From contig NZ_FOTD01000002.1 in the NCBI RefSeq assembly GCF_900114465.1, forward strand, positions 62,001-126,000: a DNA stretch of 64,000 bases, read 5' to 3'. The notes beneath the pieces were generated by a model. That model was not told the origin of the DNA, made no database searches, and was given only the letters and a program-made list of their open reading frames with translations. This stretch comes from Trichococcus palustris. GTDB taxonomy: Bacteria > Bacillota > Bacilli > Lactobacillales > Aerococcaceae. This document shows, piece after piece, positions 9,008 to 18,940 of the stretch (position 1 is the stretch's first letter; each line of letters begins with the position of its first letter). The position numbers were made by a program, and so were the translations under genes.

Positions 9008-9036
9008 ATTTTAGACTATTCTAATGGAAATTTCAA
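9008..9036 (-). promoter_or_regulatory. carAB promoter
   Basis: TTGAAA (9031-9036, minus) and TAAAAT (9008-9013) with a 17-bp spacer, placed upstream of the attenuator so that the leader would be about 200 nt. Confidence 0.65.
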
Positions 9037-9096
9037 TTTATATTTTCAAAAAGACTAAAAAAGTCAAATTATAGGTATTTAAGGCTGTTCATCCTG

Positions 9097-9131
9097 AAAG
9101 AATCCCTTGGGAAATGCGCCCAAGGGATCCA
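9097..9131 (-). terminator. terminator of histidine-phosphatase gene
   Basis: ATCCCTTGGG and CCCAAGGGAT form a perfect 10-bp stem with a 7-nt loop, just after the stop codon on the minus strand. The T-run is short. Confidence 0.6.
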
Positions 9132-9145
9132 AGAATACAATATAT

Positions 9146-9898
9146 TTATTTTATCTTACCTTCCACTCTGTCTGCCGGTGTCACCAGGTGGATTTCAGGT
9201 TCCTGTTCATTGGCCGGTGTGAAGTCGTCGACAAAATGATCGGTTCCGTTGTATTGATCCAGATGATAAAATCCGTCTTCATAACGAACGATGGAGACAC
9301 TCGCATTATCCAAGTGCTGCTCGATCGAAAAATCGGGTATGACGGCATGAATCATGTTGCGGATGGTCATCCCATGGGAAACGATCAAAATGTTTCTTTC
9401 GGAATCCCTATGTTCGGCAATCAGTTTGATTAGGCCGCGTTCCACCCTTAGCCAAAAGGTCATGTAGTCTTCGGCTTCGTGATAAGGGTCCATTTTCTTC
9501 AACCCATTCAATTCATCGATGACGGAACGGTTTTCGGCGTAGGAAGGCAGACCATCTTCATTGCCCAGGAATTTGTTCAAGTTTCCCCAGGTTTCGCTGG
9601 AATCCAGACCCTCAAAGGAACCGAAAAATATTTCCCGGAATTCCGGCATGGCCTTCACGCTTAAATCTTCGGCATGTTGGTTTTCTCTTAATATGATTTG
9701 TGCCGTCTCAAAGGTTCTTCTCAAGTCACTGCAGTATACCGCGTCAAAAACGACATCGGCCAGACCCGCTCCGCTGCGCATCACATCGCGTCTTCCCCTT
9801 GGTGTTAGCGGTGTATCCGACCAGCCTTGCATACGGTTATATTTGTTAAGGTACGTTTCTCCGTGACGCATAAAGTAAAATGTTACTCCTTTTTTCAA
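9146..9898 (-). CDS. histidine phosphatase family protein
   Basis: A 250-aa member of the phosphoglycerate-mutase-like superfamily. The phosphohistidine motif F-M-R-H-G-E-T is at residues 9-15 and a second catalytic His lies in V-S-H-G-M-T about residue 175. An Arg/Glu pair of the active site lies between them. Such small-molecule or protein phosphatases are often mislabelled phosphoglycerate mutase. The glycolytic mutase here is the unrelated gpmI, so this is more likely a general phosphatase (PhoE/CobC-like). The substrate cannot be told. It stands alone between the fbp terminator and the carAB promoter. Confidence 0.85.
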   Translation of the reverse strand: MKKGVTFYFMRHGETYLNKYNRMQGWSDTPLTPRGRRDVMRSGAGLADVVFDAVYCSDLRRTFETAQIILRENQHAEDLSVKAMPEFREIFFGSFEGLDSSETWGNLNKFLGNEDGLPSYAENRSVIDELNGLKKMDPYHEAEDYMTFWLRVERGLIKLIAEHRDSERNILIVSHGMTIRNMIHAVIPDFSIEQHLDNASVSIVRYEDGFYHLDQYNGTDHFVDDFTPANEQEPEIHLVTPADRVEGKIK

Positions 9899-10015
9899 GG
9901 TTAACCCGCCTCTCTAAGCCTAAGCAATTTTCCACAAGGAGTTTGAATCCCTTGGTTCTATCTTAACAATTTCATCTGGAGAATGCATCTATTTTCCTCG
10001 AAATAAGCTGAAAGA

Positions 10016-10056
10016 GGGCGGGATGTAAATCATTTGTCATGATTTACATCCCGCCC
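10016..10056 (-). terminator. fbp terminator, 18-bp perfect hairpin
   Basis: GGGCGGGATGTAAATCAT pairs with its exact complement across five bases. It lies 34 bp after the fbp stop codon and is followed on the minus strand by a short T-rich run. The arm resembles the hairpin at 62164-62211. Confidence 0.75.
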
Positions 10057-10090
10057 CCGCTAAAATAGTATCAGTGAATGAACGTATTCT

Positions 10091-12076
10091 TTATTTATCG
10101 CTCGCTAAATTCTCCACAATATCACCGGATTTATAGGCGCGGAGCAGTTGCTGCAGGTCGATGACCTGTTGCGTCAATCTTCTTCCCACATCGGTTTGCC
10201 GAACCGTTTTTCTTTGCAGTTCTTTGTCGACGACCCTCCTCGTCGAGATGATATCTTTTTCATTTTCGACTGCATCTTGTCGGGATGTGAACGGCTGGTG
10301 CGAAACCAATTGCATGCCGAATGAATTATACAGCAAGGTGTATCCTGCCAGCCCGGTGGTGCTTTGATAGGCCTTTGAAAAACCGCCATCGATGACGATC
10401 AGTTTTCCGTCTGCTTTCAATGGATTTTCCCCGATTTTTTCCTTAACCGGTGTATGGCCATTGATGATATGGCCTTTTTTCGGATCCAATCCGAATTCCT
10501 TCAGGATCAGATGGCTCATTTCTGGATTGTTCCTTTGTTCGTAATACAGATTTTTCTTTTCGATATGCGTTTCTTTGTCGGCAATGTAGAGTCGCTCAAA
10601 CGTGGTCATTCTGTCTTTGCCGAACAGGGAGGATGCTTTCCCCTCCCATAGATACCAGATAAGATCCAAGCATGGGATATTCCGTTTTTTATTTTCACGG
10701 TTAAGGTAGCCTTTGCGCAGGATATCCTCATATTTATCCAATAACGCCTTTCCGCTGTATGTGATGTTCGCGATGGGCAATTCCATGAAAGTCCCGTCAG
10801 GATTCAATGGGACGCAGCCATGGTACAGCAGATTGTCATTGTAGGTCAGATACATACTGCCTTTGCTCAACAGGAACTGCACATGTTTTTGTAGCCTTTC
10901 GGAATTCAAAAAGCCTGTCAGCAGCCTGTCCACAACAACTTTTTCTTCCGACGTCAATTTGTATGGATCGGCCGGGTCGATTGTAGGGAAGTAGTTGCAT
11001 AACAACTCATGCTCTTTCCCGTCCACAGTGACCGTCCCTTTTTCGTAATCGATGAAATTCAAGACCATCCGATCAGCCATGTCAAATTCAGGATGGCGTT
11101 GAATGATTTCGCCTTCCAGCTTGAACTGGATGACGGAGATGGCTTGGTTCATTTTGGTGATTTGACGGATTTCTTCCGGGAAAGTTTTCTCTTCATCTTC
11201 CGGACTGATTTTTGGCACAAATGGCTCATTCCTGTCCTCCGTATAGACCATCTCAGCAAAGGTAATCAAGGGACGAAGGGAAATGCCGTATGCATCTTCT
11301 ACAATCTCCAAATTGTTATAGCGCGCACTGATGCGGATCACGTTGGCCATGCAGGCGGCCGATCCGCTCGCGGCTCCCATCCAAAGGACATCATGGTTTC
11401 CCCATTGGATATCCAGTTCATGTCCATCCATGAAGATGTCGATGATTTTGTCAGGGTGAGGACCTCTGTCGTAGATATCCCCGACGATGTGGATATGGTC
11501 AACCACCAGTCGTTGGATGACAAAGGAAATGGCCGTAATGAGCTCAGTTGCTCTGTCAAGCGAGATGACAGTCTTGATGATTTCTTCATAGTAATCTTCT
11601 TTGTTCGTCAAGATGGTATCCTTGAACAGCAATTCCTCGATGATATAAGCATAGTCCGCCGGCAATGATTTCCGGACTTTTGAACGTGTATATTTTGAAA
11701 CGGTAAACGCACAAAGTTCGGTGATGCGTGACAATGTCAATGAATAAAACTCGTTGATTTCATCTTCCGAATCCAATCCTTCCACAATCATGTCTATTTT
11801 CTCTTCAGGGTAATAGACGATTGTAGCCAACTGGTTCATCTCACGCGTGCTCAGCCTGCCTTGGAAAATTTCCCTGATTTTTTCCTTCACGTTCCCTGAT
11901 CCATTTCTAAGTACATGCTGCACGGCATCATATTCGCCATGTAGATCACTGATGAAATGTTCCGTTGCCTTCGGCAAGTTCATGATAGCTTCCAAGTTAA
12001 TGATTTCGGTCACTGTTTTCGCAGCCGTTGGATATTCCTTTGCCAGTAATCGAAGATACTTGTCTTTCGTGATCAT
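10091..12076 (-). CDS. fbp: fructose-1,6-bisphosphatase, class III
   Basis: Hydrolyses fructose 1,6-bisphosphate to fructose 6-phosphate, the gluconeogenic step. The 661-aa product matches the long Bacillus YydE/Fbp class rather than the 330-aa class I enzymes. A metallophosphatase signature is visible: I-S-D-L-H-G-E-Y-D near residue 43, G-D-I-Y-D-R-G-P-H-P near 200, W-G-N-H-D near 225, and N-G-H-T-P-V near 540. The ATG at 12076 (M-I-T-K-D-K-Y) lies 10 bases after a GGGG box. A TTG two codons upstream is equally possible. Monocistronic, with its own terminator. Confidence 0.95.
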   Translation of the reverse strand: MITKDKYLRLLAKEYPTAAKTVTEIINLEAIMNLPKATEHFISDLHGEYDAVQHVLRNGSGNVKEKIREIFQGRLSTREMNQLATIVYYPEEKIDMIVEGLDSEDEINEFYSLTLSRITELCAFTVSKYTRSKVRKSLPADYAYIIEELLFKDTILTNKEDYYEEIIKTVISLDRATELITAISFVIQRLVVDHIHIVGDIYDRGPHPDKIIDIFMDGHELDIQWGNHDVLWMGAASGSAACMANVIRISARYNNLEIVEDAYGISLRPLITFAEMVYTEDRNEPFVPKISPEDEEKTFPEEIRQITKMNQAISVIQFKLEGEIIQRHPEFDMADRMVLNFIDYEKGTVTVDGKEHELLCNYFPTIDPADPYKLTSEEKVVVDRLLTGFLNSERLQKHVQFLLSKGSMYLTYNDNLLYHGCVPLNPDGTFMELPIANITYSGKALLDKYEDILRKGYLNRENKKRNIPCLDLIWYLWEGKASSLFGKDRMTTFERLYIADKETHIEKKNLYYEQRNNPEMSHLILKEFGLDPKKGHIINGHTPVKEKIGENPLKADGKLIVIDGGFSKAYQSTTGLAGYTLLYNSFGMQLVSHQPFTSRQDAVENEKDIISTRRVVDKELQRKTVRQTDVGRRLTQQVIDLQQLLRAYKSGDIVENLASDK

Positions 12077-12255
12077 AACCAATACACCCCTACTTTTTTC
12101 ATTTCACTCAGCAAACAATCCCACAAAACAATATTTTTTATAAGACTATTCATAATTATGAGACAACATTGTTACTCCTATAATAGCCTGATTTTAATAA
12201 AAATGATAGGAAAGTAGCAAAGGTTCAATAATTGTTCAAATTAGGTTGAAAGTAA

Positions 12256-12297
12256 AGGAGCTGGAAGGGATGTTGGACATCGGCTTCCGGCTCCTTC
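12256..12297 (-). terminator. terminator after smpB
   Basis: Minus-strand AAGGAGC-CGGAAG pairs with CTTCC-A-GCTCCTT about 40 bp after the smpB stop. The T-run is weak. Confidence 0.55.
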
Positions 12298-12333
12298 TCT
12301 TCTACTTTTTTCTTGCGTCACGATCAGCGGCTG

Positions 12334-12792
12334 TTATCTTTCTTTCAAGGCTCTGTCCATTTCACGTTTCACATCTTTTTGTTTCAACGCTTCCCGTTTA
12401 TCATAGTTCTTCTTACCTTTTGCGAGGCCTATCAATACTTTGGCAACGCCATTCTTCAAATAAACTTTCAGCGGGACCAAGGTGACGCCCGTTGTTTTCG
12501 TTTCGTTCACAAGGTATGCGATCTGCTTCTTGTGCAACAGTAATTTCCGGGTCCTTAATGGATCATGGTTAAAGATATTCCCTTGTTCAAACGGGCTGAT
12601 GTGTACATTTTGCAGAAAAACTTCCCCATTACGGATGGTGGCGTACCCATCCTTCAGGTTGATTTTCCCGCCGCGGATGGATTTGATTTCCGTCCCGGTC
12701 AAAACCATCCCCGCTTCCAGCGTGTCGATGATCGCATAATCATGGCTCGCTTTTCTGTTTTGAGCTAATACTTTCCCTTCGCCTTTTGGCAT
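12334..12792 (-). CDS. smpB: SsrA-binding protein
   Basis: Binds tmRNA and delivers it to stalled ribosomes. The 152-aa product is of family length. It has the conserved N-R-K-A-S-H-D-Y start, the [10 protein letters not shown] beta-barrel segment, and a basic C-terminal tail rich in K and R (K-G-K-K-N-Y-D-K-R) that enters the mRNA channel. AAGGTG lies upstream of the ATG. It follows rnr by 21 bp. RNase R is recruited to tmRNA-SmpB complexes in other bacteria, so the pairing is functional as well as positional. Confidence 0.97.
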   Translation of the reverse strand: MPKGEGKVLAQNRKASHDYAIIDTLEAGMVLTGTEIKSIRGGKINLKDGYATIRNGEVFLQNVHISPFEQGNIFNHDPLRTRKLLLHKKQIAYLVNETKTTGVTLVPLKVYLKNGVAKVLIGLAKGKKNYDKREALKQKDVKREMDRALKER

Positions 12793-12813
12793 AGACTGGC
12801 ACCTTCATTTCAT

Positions 12814-15174
12814 TTACTTACTTTTTTTACTCGTCTTCCCTTTATTTTTCTTATGTTGGTGCGAATAAAAAGGATCTTTGGCTTTATTTTTTTTCTTGCC
12901 TTGTCCAGCTTCCTCAGCCGCACCCGGTCTTCTCTTCTTGGCTTTCGGAGCCTTTGCCCTGATTTGCTTCACCAGATCAAGGTCACTTTGCGTAGGCTGT
13001 TTTTCCTTGTCGATAATCAGTGAAAAGTCGATGGCTCGCGTCGCTACGTCGGCGTTTTCCACCTTCACTTTTACCTTTTGACCGATTCGGTAGATGACGC
13101 CCGTGCGTTCACCCATCAACAGCATATGGCTTTCGATGTAGTTGAAATAATCTTCGTTCATTTTGGATATATGCACGAGCCCTTCGACCGTATTCGGTAG
13201 CTGTACGAACATACCGAATTTCGTGACGGAGCTGATGACGCCTTCGAATTCCTGGCCGATTTTATCCAGCATGAATTCGGCTTTCTTGAGGGAATCCGTT
13301 TCACGCTCGGCATCGACGGAGCGGCGTTCCATCTGCGAACTTTGGACAGCGATGTCAGGTAATTTTGCTTCCCACTCACCCATTAATTTGGCGTCCTCTG
13401 TCCCTTTGCCATAGACGCGGATCAGACGGTGCACAATCAGATCGGGATAACGGCGGATCGGCGAGGTAAAGTGGGTGTAATCCTTCGCGGCCAAACCATA
13501 GTGTCCGATCGGGGTAACGTCATATTTGGCTTGCTGCATACTGCGCAGCAAGATTGTCGAGACGACCGCTTCATAGGGCTCATCTTTGACTTTTTCCAAT
13601 ACGGCCTGCAGTTGTTTTGGCTTGACGTTCTCATGGGTGCCTTTCACCAATATCCCGAAGGTGGTCACAAACTCCAGGAAACGCAACATTTTAACGGGAT
13701 CCGGCTGGTCGTGGACCCGGTAGATGAACGGCAATTTTGCCTTCGTGAAGTGGTGGGCGATGGTTTCGTTCGCGCTCAGCATGAACGATTCGATCAGCCG
13801 CTCTCCGACGCCGCGATCCTGAACATAGATATCGAGCGGATGTCCGTTTTCGTCGACGATTATTTTCGCTTCATCGGTTTCGAAGTCGATGGCTCCGCGC
13901 TTTTGCCTCTTTTTCAACAAAATTTCATGAAGCGCCGCCATCTCCTCGAACATCGGCACAAATTCGCTGTATTTTTCGCGCAATTTTTTATCGTGATCCA
14001 TTAAGATGGCATTGACATCCGTGTAGGTCATCCTTTGTTTCGATTCGATGATACTCGGGAAGATATCATAGGCGATGACTTCGCCGTCTGCATCCATTTC
14101 CATTTCGCATGTCAACGTCAAGCGGTCTTCATGCGGCAACAGGGAGCAGATGCCGTTGGAAAGTTTCTGCGGCAACATCGGTACAACGCGGTCGGTCAAA
14201 TAAACGCTGGTTCCGCGTTCGTACGCTTCCCTGTCGATCGGCGAATTTTCCGTTACATAATACGAGACATCCGCGATGTGGACGCCTAGTAGATAATGGC
14301 CGTTCTCCAATATTTTCAATGAAATCGCATCATCCAAATCTTTGGCATCCGCGCCGTCGATCGTAACGATCCGTTCTCCCCGCAGATCTCGTCTGTTGGC
14401 CGCTTCTTCCGCAGGTATTTCCAACGGAATGCCTTCCGCCTGCGCCATGACATCTGCCGGGAATTCGGTCGGGATGCCAAATTTATACAGGACCGCCAAA
14501 ATGTCCACACCGGGAGCGTCTTTGTGCCCAATTTCCTTCGTTACCAAGCCTTCCATTTTGACGGGGTTTTTAGCGGTAGGATAACTCGTGATTTCCACGA
14601 GACAGACACTGCCTTCGACCGGATGAATCCCTTCCGGTTTGATGTAGACGACGATGTTACTGATTTTGGTGTCCTGCGGAATGACGAAGCCCAGATAGCC
14701 GGTCTCTTCCCGTCTATCGGAATCATAGGGGGTGAATACACCGACAACCTGATTGGATTTGCGCGTCAAGATGGCTATGACTTCCCCTTCAACGCCCTTT
14801 CCTGCCAAAGGATCAGCTTCCCGCGTCACTTTTATTTCGACCGTATCGCCTTCCATGGCACTGCCTGTGCGGCCGCGCGGGATGAAGACATCCGCTTCAT
14901 TCGGATCGATCGTCACAAAGCCGAAGCCGCGGTCATTGCTGCGGAAAGTCCCTGTCAGCGTGCTGCGCGTCTCTTGCAAACGGAATTGCCCTGTTTTGTT
15001 CAACACCAGCACCCCTCTTTGCTCCAGTTGTGCAAAGACCTTTACCAGGCTTTTGAAATCATCGGACGCTGTGTATCCCAAGGCTTCACTTACTTGTTTC
15101 AGTGACATGCTTTTTGAGGCATTCTCTTGAAAATAGGCAAGAACATCATTTTGTATTTGATCCAGTTTTCTCAT
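12814..15174 (-). CDS. rnr: ribonuclease R (RNB-family 3'-5' exoribonuclease)
   Basis: Degrades structured RNA processively from the 3' end. The 786 residues hold an N-terminal winged-helix segment, cold-shock OB folds (G-R-G-F-G-F-V-T about residue 84), the RNB catalytic domain with D-G-A-D-A-K-D-L-D-D-A-I near 270, an S1 domain about residues 635-715, and a lysine-rich tail (about 730-786) ending K-K-S-K. The middle gene of est-rnr-smpB: est ends 2 bp before it and smpB follows after 21 bp. Confidence 0.96.
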   Translation of the reverse strand: MRKLDQIQNDVLAYFQENASKSMSLKQVSEALGYTASDDFKSLVKVFAQLEQRGVLVLNKTGQFRLQETRSTLTGTFRSNDRGFGFVTIDPNEADVFIPRGRTGSAMEGDTVEIKVTREADPLAGKGVEGEVIAILTRKSNQVVGVFTPYDSDRREETGYLGFVIPQDTKISNIVVYIKPEGIHPVEGSVCLVEITSYPTAKNPVKMEGLVTKEIGHKDAPGVDILAVLYKFGIPTEFPADVMAQAEGIPLEIPAEEAANRRDLRGERIVTIDGADAKDLDDAISLKILENGHYLLGVHIADVSYYVTENSPIDREAYERGTSVYLTDRVVPMLPQKLSNGICSLLPHEDRLTLTCEMEMDADGEVIAYDIFPSIIESKQRMTYTDVNAILMDHDKKLREKYSEFVPMFEEMAALHEILLKKRQKRGAIDFETDEAKIIVDENGHPLDIYVQDRGVGERLIESFMLSANETIAHHFTKAKLPFIYRVHDQPDPVKMLRFLEFVTTFGILVKGTHENVKPKQLQAVLEKVKDEPYEAVVSTILLRSMQQAKYDVTPIGHYGLAAKDYTHFTSPIRRYPDLIVHRLIRVYGKGTEDAKLMGEWEAKLPDIAVQSSQMERRSVDAERETDSLKKAEFMLDKIGQEFEGVISSVTKFGMFVQLPNTVEGLVHISKMNEDYFNYIESHMLLMGERTGVIYRIGQKVKVKVENADVATRAIDFSLIIDKEKQPTQSDLDLVKQIRAKAPKAKKRRPGAAEEAGQGKKKNKAKDPFYSHQHKKNKGKTSKKSK

Positions 15175-15176
15175 CT

Positions 15177-15935
15177 TTATCCCTCATTCCAGTTTAATCG
15201 GCTTAAAAAGTCCAATACAGTCAATTCAAATTCTTTTCGGTCCTTACCGATCGTAATGACATGTGTAGCTTCCGGAAACCAATTATAATCTACATTTGTA
15301 TTCCTCAGATGTTCCGCTAACATTTCCCCGCAATCCGAATCGATCATTTCATCTTTTCCTGATTGGGCTATATAATACGGAACGGTAATCTTGTCCAGAT
15401 CATTTTGGATAATGTCGGTGAAGTCATCCATGTTGCGCAATTGATTGGCCAATTTCGGTTTCATCGCATCCAATTCTTGCTCGATCACTTCATTTGGCGT
15501 ATCCATTTTTTTCTTGAACGTTCTTGCATAATACATGAACATTTTTGGCACATTTGATTCGCCCATTTTGAATATCGGCGAATTGAATGATCCCCCGCCG
15601 ACGAACGCCCCCGTTTCCAATGCTCTGGCCGCCATGATGCCGCCCATCGAAAGACCAAAGACGGCAACGTTTTTGTACCCTCGCTTGAGCAGTTCTTCTT
15701 TCGCACGCATCACATCTGCAAACCAAACTTCAGGACTCCCTAAATCAAGGATATCCTCAAACCGTTCCGTTGCATGTCCCGTAAAATTGGGCGCATAGAC
15801 GGTATATCCATTTCGTTCCAGTTCTCTTCCAAGCAGGCGCATATCATTTGCACTTCCTGTATAGGCATGCAACAACAAAACAGCTTTTTCTCCGCTTTCA
15901 AAAAAAAAGGGTCTCGGTAAATTAATTGCTTTCAT
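15177..15935 (-). CDS. alpha/beta-hydrolase carboxylesterase
   Basis: The 252-aa serine esterase is of the Bacillus Est/YvaK type that sits between secG and rnr across Bacilli. The oxyanion segment L-L-L-H-A-Y-T-G is at about 20-27, the nucleophile Ser is in G-L-S-M-G-G near 100, Asp in D-E-M-I-D near 198, and His in A-T-H-V-I-T near 227. No signal peptide, so cytoplasmic. A GGGG box lies upstream of the ATG. It acts on short-chain carboxylic esters in studied homologues; the physiological substrate is unknown. Confidence 0.9.
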   Translation of the reverse strand: MKAINLPRPFFFESGEKAVLLLHAYTGSANDMRLLGRELERNGYTVYAPNFTGHATERFEDILDLGSPEVWFADVMRAKEELLKRGYKNVAVFGLSMGGIMAARALETGAFVGGGSFNSPIFKMGESNVPKMFMYYARTFKKKMDTPNEVIEQELDAMKPKLANQLRNMDDFTDIIQNDLDKITVPYYIAQSGKDEMIDSDCGEMLAEHLRNTNVDYNWFPEATHVITIGKDRKEFELTVLDFLSRLNWNEG

Positions 15936-16085
15936 TTAAGTCATCCCCACTCCATTCATCTTCATTTTACTGTATTTTCAGTTAAAAGCCTAATATATCT
16001 GATCTTCTAAGCATAATATTTTGAGCAATCAGCATCTTTTATATAATTTCCGCTGAAACGGGAACAGCACTTCTAAAATAAAATA

Positions 16086-16120
16086 AAAAAAGAGCAGAAA
16101 TCAACACGATGATTTCTGCC
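16086..16120 (-). terminator. terminator between secG and est
   Basis: Minus-strand GCAGAAATCA and TGATTTCTGC pair across six bases and are followed by TCTTTTTTT, 10-45 bp after the secG stop. The est-rnr-smpB genes may therefore have their own promoter or depend on read-through. Confidence 0.8.
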
Positions 16121-16129
16121 TGCAATTTT

Positions 16130-16369
16130 TTATTTTGATGACAAATACGTTAAGGCCGTGGCCAGTATAATGAATAACGCACCCAAAACGACTGTGATTT
16201 GTCGTAAAACAGCTTCAAAACCTCTTGCTTTTTGTTTACCGAATAATTGTTCCGCTCCCCCAGTAAGTGAGCTGGCAGCATTTGTTTTTGATGGCTGCAT
16301 CAACACAACAATAGTAAGCAGCACCGAAACAATCAGCAGGGCGGTTAATAGTACATCGTATAAAGACAA
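16130..16369 (-). CDS. secG: protein translocase subunit SecG
   Basis: A 79-aa membrane protein of the SecYEG channel. Two hydrophobic segments are visible at about residues 4-24 and 55-76. Between them is the conserved Q-P-S-K-T-N-A-A-S-S-L-T-G-G-A-E-Q-L-F-G turn with F-G-K-Q-K-A-R-G-F. Length and motifs match the family. GGGAGG precedes the ATG. An extended -10 (TG-C-TAAAGT) lies about 35 bp upstream on the minus strand. Confidence 0.96.
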   Translation of the reverse strand: MSLYDVLLTALLIVSVLLTIVVLMQPSKTNAASSLTGGAEQLFGKQKARGFEAVLRQITVVLGALFIILATALTYLSSK

Positions 16370-16520
16370 AGGATGGACCTCCCTTTAATAATTTTCTACA
16401 CTTTACTTTAGCATAAAATGTTTGCCTTTACTAGCAATTTTGAAAAAGGATAGCGGCCATACCATTTGTTTTCACACATTGCGGTCCTTGTTTCCAAATC
16501 ACGCAGGAACAAACCCTTTA

Positions 16521-17690
16521 TTATTTTCTGATCACACGGATGTTTACGATGCCATCAATTTGTTTGATCTCTTCAACGACTTGATCCAGTAAGTGCGTCT
16601 CTGTTTCTGTGATGTCAATGATTGTATAAGCGTAATTCCCTTTGCTTCTGTTGATGATATTTTCAATGTTGATGAAGTGTTTGGCTAAATCAGATGACAT
16701 TTGGCCAACCATATTCGGAACGTTTTTATTGATGATCGCTAAACGGATAGGCGATTGCATAACGACATCGACGGTCGGGAAGTTGACGGAATTAACGATA
16801 TTCCCGGTCTCCAAGAAATACTTCAATGTTTGGGCTGCCATGATGGCACAGTTCACTTCTGCTTCTTCGGTTGATGCACCTAAATGCGGGAATACAAGGA
16901 TGTTTTCGTTATGCAGTAACGCTTCATCAGCAAAATCGGTTACGTATTTACGGACTTTCCCTTCGTTGACGGCCGCAATGATGGCATCGTTTTTAACAAG
17001 TTCTCCACGCGCAAAGTTCAATAGAACCGCACCCGGCTTCATTTGTTCAATGAATGCTTCATCTACCATACCAAGCGTATCTGGAGTAACTGGCACATGG
17101 ATTGTGATGTAATCCGCTTTTTCCAATATTTCTGCAATGGATTGGGCTTTTTGAACACGACGTGAGATGTTCCATGCTGTTTCCACTGAGACATATGGAT
17201 CATAACCGATTACTTCCATTCCCAAACGGTATGCGTCGTTTGCGATCAGCGAGCCGATTGCACCCAAACCGATGATGCCCAATGTTTTACCGGATATTTC
17301 AGTACCCGCAAATTTACTTTTGCCTTTTTCGACTTGTTTCTCAACATCATCCCCACTCAATGTTTGGACCCATTCCATCCCTTCTTTGATGGGACGGGAA
17401 GCCATAATCAAGCCGGCTAAAACGATTTCTTTTACTGCGTTGGCATTTGCTCCGGGTGTGTTAAAAACGACAACACCGGCTTCAGAACAGGCTTCAACGG
17501 GTACATTGTTTACCCCAGCCCCTGCACGGGCGATACCCTTCAAGCTTTTAGGGAATGCCATGCCATGTAATTTTTCGCTTCTTAAAATGATGCCGTCTGG
17601 ATCATCGCCCAGATTTAGAGCATATTGGTCTTTATCTAAAAGGCGTAAGCCTTCGTTTGCGATTGCGTTATATGTTTTAATATGGAACAT
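16521..17690 (-). CDS. serA: D-3-phosphoglycerate dehydrogenase
   Basis: First step of serine synthesis: oxidises 3-phosphoglycerate with NAD. The 389-aa product has the D-2-hydroxyacid dehydrogenase fold with the nucleotide-binding G-L-G-A-I-G near residue 145, the catalytic Arg/Glu region, and His in H-L-G-A-S-T near 284. A C-terminal ACT domain (about residues 318-389) is present, ending in I-V-N-I-R-V-I-R. The larger intervening domain of long SerA forms is absent. The start overlaps the serC stop by one base (TAATG). serB is not in the window. Confidence 0.95.
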   Translation of the reverse strand: MFHIKTYNAIANEGLRLLDKDQYALNLGDDPDGIILRSEKLHGMAFPKSLKGIARAGAGVNNVPVEACSEAGVVVFNTPGANANAVKEIVLAGLIMASRPIKEGMEWVQTLSGDDVEKQVEKGKSKFAGTEISGKTLGIIGLGAIGSLIANDAYRLGMEVIGYDPYVSVETAWNISRRVQKAQSIAEILEKADYITIHVPVTPDTLGMVDEAFIEQMKPGAVLLNFARGELVKNDAIIAAVNEGKVRKYVTDFADEALLHNENILVFPHLGASTEEAEVNCAIMAAQTLKYFLETGNIVNSVNFPTVDVVMQSPIRLAIINKNVPNMVGQMSSDLAKHFINIENIINRSKGNYAYTIIDITETETHLLDQVVEEIKQIDGIVNIRVIRK

Positions 17691-18775
17691 TATTTAAATT
17701 TCCCCTCTTTCGCTTCAAATGCTTTCATGAATTCTGTCAATTCTTTTACGCCTTCATAAGGGAACGCATTGTAGATACTTGCGCGCATCCCGCCGACGGA
17801 ACGGTGACCTTTCAGGTTCAGGAAACCGGCATTGGTTGCTTCTTTGACGAACTTCGCATCCAAATCCTTATCCCCTGTAACAAAAGGAATATTGGTGATG
17901 GAACGTGAATCGACGGCAATCGGGGAAGTAAAGATAGATGATTCCTCGATGGTACGGTAAAGCAAACCTGCTTTTTCCTCATTTTGTCTGACCATCTCAG
18001 TAACGCCACCTAAATCTTTTAACCATTCAAAGACTAATTTAGCGACATAGATTGCAAAACTTGGCGGTGTGTTGTAAAGGGAATCATTTTTGATATGCGT
18101 ACGGTAATCCAACATGCTAGGCAATGTTTTTTCCGTCTGGATCAAGTCTTCTTTGACGATGACGATCGTCAATCCTGCAGGACCGATATTCTTTTGTGCG
18201 CCTGCATAGATCAAGCCAAAATCATTCACATCATATAAGTTCGATAAAATGTTTGATGACATGTCTGCAACAATCGGTGCATTCACAAAACGAGGGATGG
18301 TTTGGAACGCAGTCCCTTCGATTGTGTTGTTTGTTGTGATATGGATATAATCATAGGCTTCATCCACCGCTGGGATCTCCGGGATGTGCGTGAAGCCATC
18401 ACCTTCAGAACTTGCCAACACATCGATGTGTGGAACGCCTAAGATTTTCGCTTCGGATATCGCTTTTTTAGCCCATGATCCTGTATTGATGTACCCTACC
18501 TTACCGGTTTTGACTAAATTCATCGGCGCCATTGCGAACTGCAGGCTTGCTCCACCTTGTAAAAATAACACTTTATAGCCTTCGGGAATACCCATTAATT
18601 CTCTCAGTAACTGTTCTGCTTCTTCAATGATATTTTCGAATAAGGAGGAGCGATGACTCATCTCCATTACTGACATTCCGCTGTCCCTATAAGATAACAT
18701 TTCTTTTTGCACAATCTCCAATACTGATTCCGGTAAAATGGCCGGACCAGCTGAAAAATTTCTAGCTCTTTTCAT
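17690..18775 (-). CDS. serC: phosphoserine aminotransferase
   Basis: Second step of serine synthesis: transaminates 3-phosphohydroxypyruvate with glutamate. The 361-aa class V aminotransferase begins [11 protein letters not shown]. The PLP-binding Lys is in [10 protein letters not shown] near residue 195, and G-G-M-R-A-S-I-Y-N is near the C terminus. It has a strong AAGGGGGAG box before the ATG. First gene of serC-serA, with a promoter at 18831-18858. Confidence 0.96.
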   Translation of the reverse strand: MKRARNFSAGPAILPESVLEIVQKEMLSYRDSGMSVMEMSHRSSLFENIIEEAEQLLRELMGIPEGYKVLFLQGGASLQFAMAPMNLVKTGKVGYINTGSWAKKAISEAKILGVPHIDVLASSEGDGFTHIPEIPAVDEAYDYIHITTNNTIEGTAFQTIPRFVNAPIVADMSSNILSNLYDVNDFGLIYAGAQKNIGPAGLTIVIVKEDLIQTEKTLPSMLDYRTHIKNDSLYNTPPSFAIYVAKLVFEWLKDLGGVTEMVRQNEEKAGLLYRTIEESSIFTSPIAVDSRSITNIPFVTGDKDLDAKFVKEATNAGFLNLKGHRSVGGMRASIYNAFPYEGVKELTEFMKAFEAKEGKFK

Positions 18776-18830
18776 CTTAACTCCCCCTTATGTACTTTTC
18801 CTCATTAATTATTAATAAGAATTTAATCTA

Positions 18831-18858
18831 ATTATATCAGATTACATTTTTATTGAAA
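18831..18858 (-). promoter_or_regulatory. serC-serA promoter
   Basis: Minus strand: TATAAT (18831-18836) with TTTCAA (18853-18858) 16 bp upstream. The -10 is perfect and the -35 is poor. No T-box or other leader structure fits in the 50-bp leader. Confidence 0.6.
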
Positions 18859-18940
18859 GGCTAAAATGCTAATTTCAGAATATTTTAACGCCTGCATGTC
18901 AGGAACAGCCTCAGACCCTCATACATACGCTTTTTTGGCC

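Noticed and set aside
9146-9898. Glycolytic phosphoglycerate mutase (gpmA)
   Set aside because: The R-H-G motif is shared by the whole histidine phosphatase superfamily; the gene is outside the glycolytic operon, which already has gpmI.
11009-11668. 219-codon open frame antisense to fbp
   Set aside because: Shadow frame; fbp is clearly coding on the other strand throughout.
18776-18900. T-box leader before serC
   Set aside because: Only about 50 bp lie between the promoter and the gene; no T-box sequence is present.
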